A stretch of DNA of 7,589 bases from Flavobacteriales bacterium (GTDB lineage: Bacteria; Bacteroidota; Bacteroidia; Flavobacteriales_E; Vicingaceae), in NCBI GenBank assembly GCA_003487525.1, contig DNDT01000271.1:1415-9003 (forward strand), read 5' to 3'. Made by a program: the position numbers and the translations under genes. Below, piece after piece: positions 6,394-7,589 of this stretch; position 1 is the first letter of the stretch, and every line of letters starts with the position of its first letter. The notes under the pieces are model-generated. The model was not told where the DNA came from, ran no database searches, and saw only the letters and a list, made by a program, of their open reading frames with translations.

Positions 6394-7245
6394 ATGAAGA
6401 AAATAAAAAGAGCACTATTTGTTTCAGCGTTATTAACCTTTGCTTTGAGTTGCGGAGAAGCAGTCGAACAAGAGCAAACATCTGATGAGAATGCTGGTGA
6501 AATGACTGAAGAAAATGTTGAGGTAGATATGCAAAATGAATCCGAATTTCAACTTAGTTTAATCATTGCCAATAACATCGCTGCCCCGGTCAAGCTTTTG
6601 ACAGACATGAATCAAGCCGGTGTAGACCTTTACAGGGACGGCGTGGCCAATCCCGTAGAAAGTCTGGAAAACTACCAAACAGCCGATCAAAAAGCCATTG
6701 CTTTCGGAGTTTACGGTGCAGATCTTAGTTATATTTCACTATACGAGCGTCACGACGAAATGGCCGATTATCTGATCGCCATCCGAAAATTGGCAGAGGA
6801 TTTAGGTCTTTCATCGTTGTTCGATCAATCATCTTTTGAAGATTTCGAGCGAATAAAAACAGATCCTGATTCCGTAAAAATGTTCATTTTTTCGAAGTAC
6901 GATTCCGCCGATGAATACTTAAGAGCCAATGACAGATTGGTTACGGCTTGTCTGGTGCTGACCGGAGGCTTGATCGAAAGCCTTCATTTGGTCTCCGCTC
7001 AAATAGAAGCAGGTGAGGCCAACAAAGAGTCGTACAAAATTTTCCTGGGTCAGAAAAACACCTTAAAATCCCTTGTGGAACTATTTAACAATCTTGAAAA
7101 TGAAGGACATGCCATGAATCTTAAGGACGATGTGCAAATGCTCCTTGATACTTTTGAAAAATTGGATTCGTACGATAAATTCTCGAAAGAGAACGTCCAT
7201 AGCTTGCACGAAGCCATCGATGCGGTTCGCGATAAATTAGTGTAG
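6394..7245 (+). CDS. Putative lipoprotein of unknown function
   Basis: This 283-residue protein starts with a typical lipoprotein signal: MKKIKR, a hydrophobic core (7-18) and Cys20 in ALSCGE. An acidic, low-complexity linker follows (about 21-51, with some twelve Asp/Glu residues and only polar or small neighbours), then a region predicted by eye to be almost entirely alpha-helical (52-283). The segment AFGVYGADLSYISLYER (103-119) followed by a DYLIAIRKLAEDLGL helix (125-139) recalls uncharacterised secreted proteins found across Bacteroidota, but I know no function for them. No catalytic motif, metal site or cysteine pair is evident; the only Cys in the mature helical part is Cys186. The ATG at 6394 is chosen because the signal peptide follows at once and a promoter box lies 23 bp upstream; the open frame extends further upstream only antisense to asd. 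Acidic residues after the lipidated Cys can act as a surface-export signal in this phylum, so an outer-surface location is possible. Confidence 0.85.
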   Translation: MKKIKRALFVSALLTFALSCGEAVEQEQTSDENAGEMTEENVEVDMQNESEFQLSLIIANNIAAPVKLLTDMNQAGVDLYRDGVANPVESLENYQTADQKAIAFGVYGADLSYISLYERHDEMADYLIAIRKLAEDLGLSSLFDQSSFEDFERIKTDPDSVKMFIFSKYDSADEYLRANDRLVTACLVLTGGLIESLHLVSAQIEAGEANKESYKIFLGQKNTLKSLVELFNNLENEGHAMNLKDDVQMLLDTFEKLDSYDKFSKENVHSLHEAIDAVRDKLV

Positions 7246-7304
7246 GTAGCCCCACTCAGCTCTTAGCCGGTATCCACCAAAGTGCATGGTAAATTTTATC
7301 AGGT
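7246..7304. other. Short spacer before the last gene
   Basis: This 59-bp spacer shows no clear hairpin with a T-run, so I cannot call a terminator for the lipoprotein gene. TAAATTTT at 7290-7297 is one base from the TAnnTTTG box and lies just 7 bp before the ATG at 7305, too close to be convincing. Read-through from the lipoprotein gene is possible. Confidence 0.35.
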
Positions 7305-7589
7305 ATGCACTTATTTCGTTTATTGCTTTCGTTGCTTCTGGCAATCGAGTCAACTTTTGTCTGCGCTCAGTTCACGGATAATTTTAGCGACGGAAACATC
7401 CATCAAAATCCCACTTGGAACGGCGATACAGCCCACTTTAACGTAATAAATGACCGTTTGCAACTTACTGCCCCGGCCTTATCAGATACATCATTTATTG
7501 TCACGGCATCAGAAGCAGGGCTGGAAGCACATTGGTACTTGAGTGTTACACTGAATTTTAATCCATCCTCATCAAATTACTGTCTGATC
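7305..7589 (+). CDS. N-terminus of a secreted protein, cut by the window edge
   Basis: Ninety-five residues are visible, with no stop before the window ends. The protein begins with a Sec-type signal peptide (MHLFRLLLSLLLAIES, then FVCAQF, likely cleaved after Ala21). The mature start, QFTDNFSDGNIHQNPTWNGD, and the later LNFNPSSSNY (84-92) match a beta-rich N-terminal module that I recall from large exported Bacteroidota proteins, often followed by lamin-tail-like or other adhesive domains and ending in a secretion-system sorting domain. Those later parts are outside the window, so this is inference. The start at 7305 is the first ATG after an in-frame stop at 7290-7292. No function can be assigned from this fragment. 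Confidence 0.75.
   Translation, partial: MHLFRLLLSLLLAIESTFVCAQFTDNFSDGNIHQNPTWNGDTAHFNVINDRLQLTAPALSDTSFIVTASEAGLEAHWYLSVTLNFNPSSSNYCLI

Overview
The window is ordinary chromosomal DNA from a member of the Bacteroidota, most likely in or near the Flavobacteriia or Sphingobacteriia. Four things point there: a GldH gliding-motility lipoprotein, a long eukaryote-like (type 2) isoleucyl-tRNA synthetase, the gene order ileS - DksA-like gene - lspA that I associate with this phylum, and promoter boxes of the Bacteroidota form TAnnTTTG. Shine-Dalgarno sequences are mostly weak or absent, which also fits. I see no rRNA, tRNA, CRISPR array, insertion sequence, phage gene or toxin-antitoxin module.

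Layout. Positions 1-192 hold no supportable gene but contain a GC-rich imperfect hairpin flanked by a short direct repeat. gldH lies on the minus strand (193-669) and diverges from ileS (809-4210, plus) across a 139-bp promoter region. ileS is followed after 3 bp by a DksA/TraR-like gene (4214-4594) and then by lspA (4638-5279), probably as one operon. asd (aspartate-semialdehyde dehydrogenase) comes in from the right on the minus strand (5271-6263) and overlaps the end of lspA by 9 bp, tail to tail. asd diverges from a gene for a lipoprotein of unknown function (6394-7245, plus). The window ends inside a gene for a large secreted protein, of which 95 residues are visible (7305-7589).

How the genes relate. 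IleS, the DksA-like protein and Asd serve translation, transcription control and amino-acid / cell-wall precursor supply. LspA is the signal peptidase that would mature both lipoproteins seen here (GldH and the 6394-7245 product). Together the window is housekeeping plus cell-envelope genes, not an accessory island.

Most notable points. The class I synthetase HIGH signature of IleS reads GIHH, with its first and third residues exchanged; this form has been linked to very high mupirocin resistance in type 2 IleRS. The DksA-like protein has lost three of the four zinc-ligand cysteines. LspA carries an insertion of about 40 residues between its two catalytic aspartates. I found no convincing new multi-gene system.
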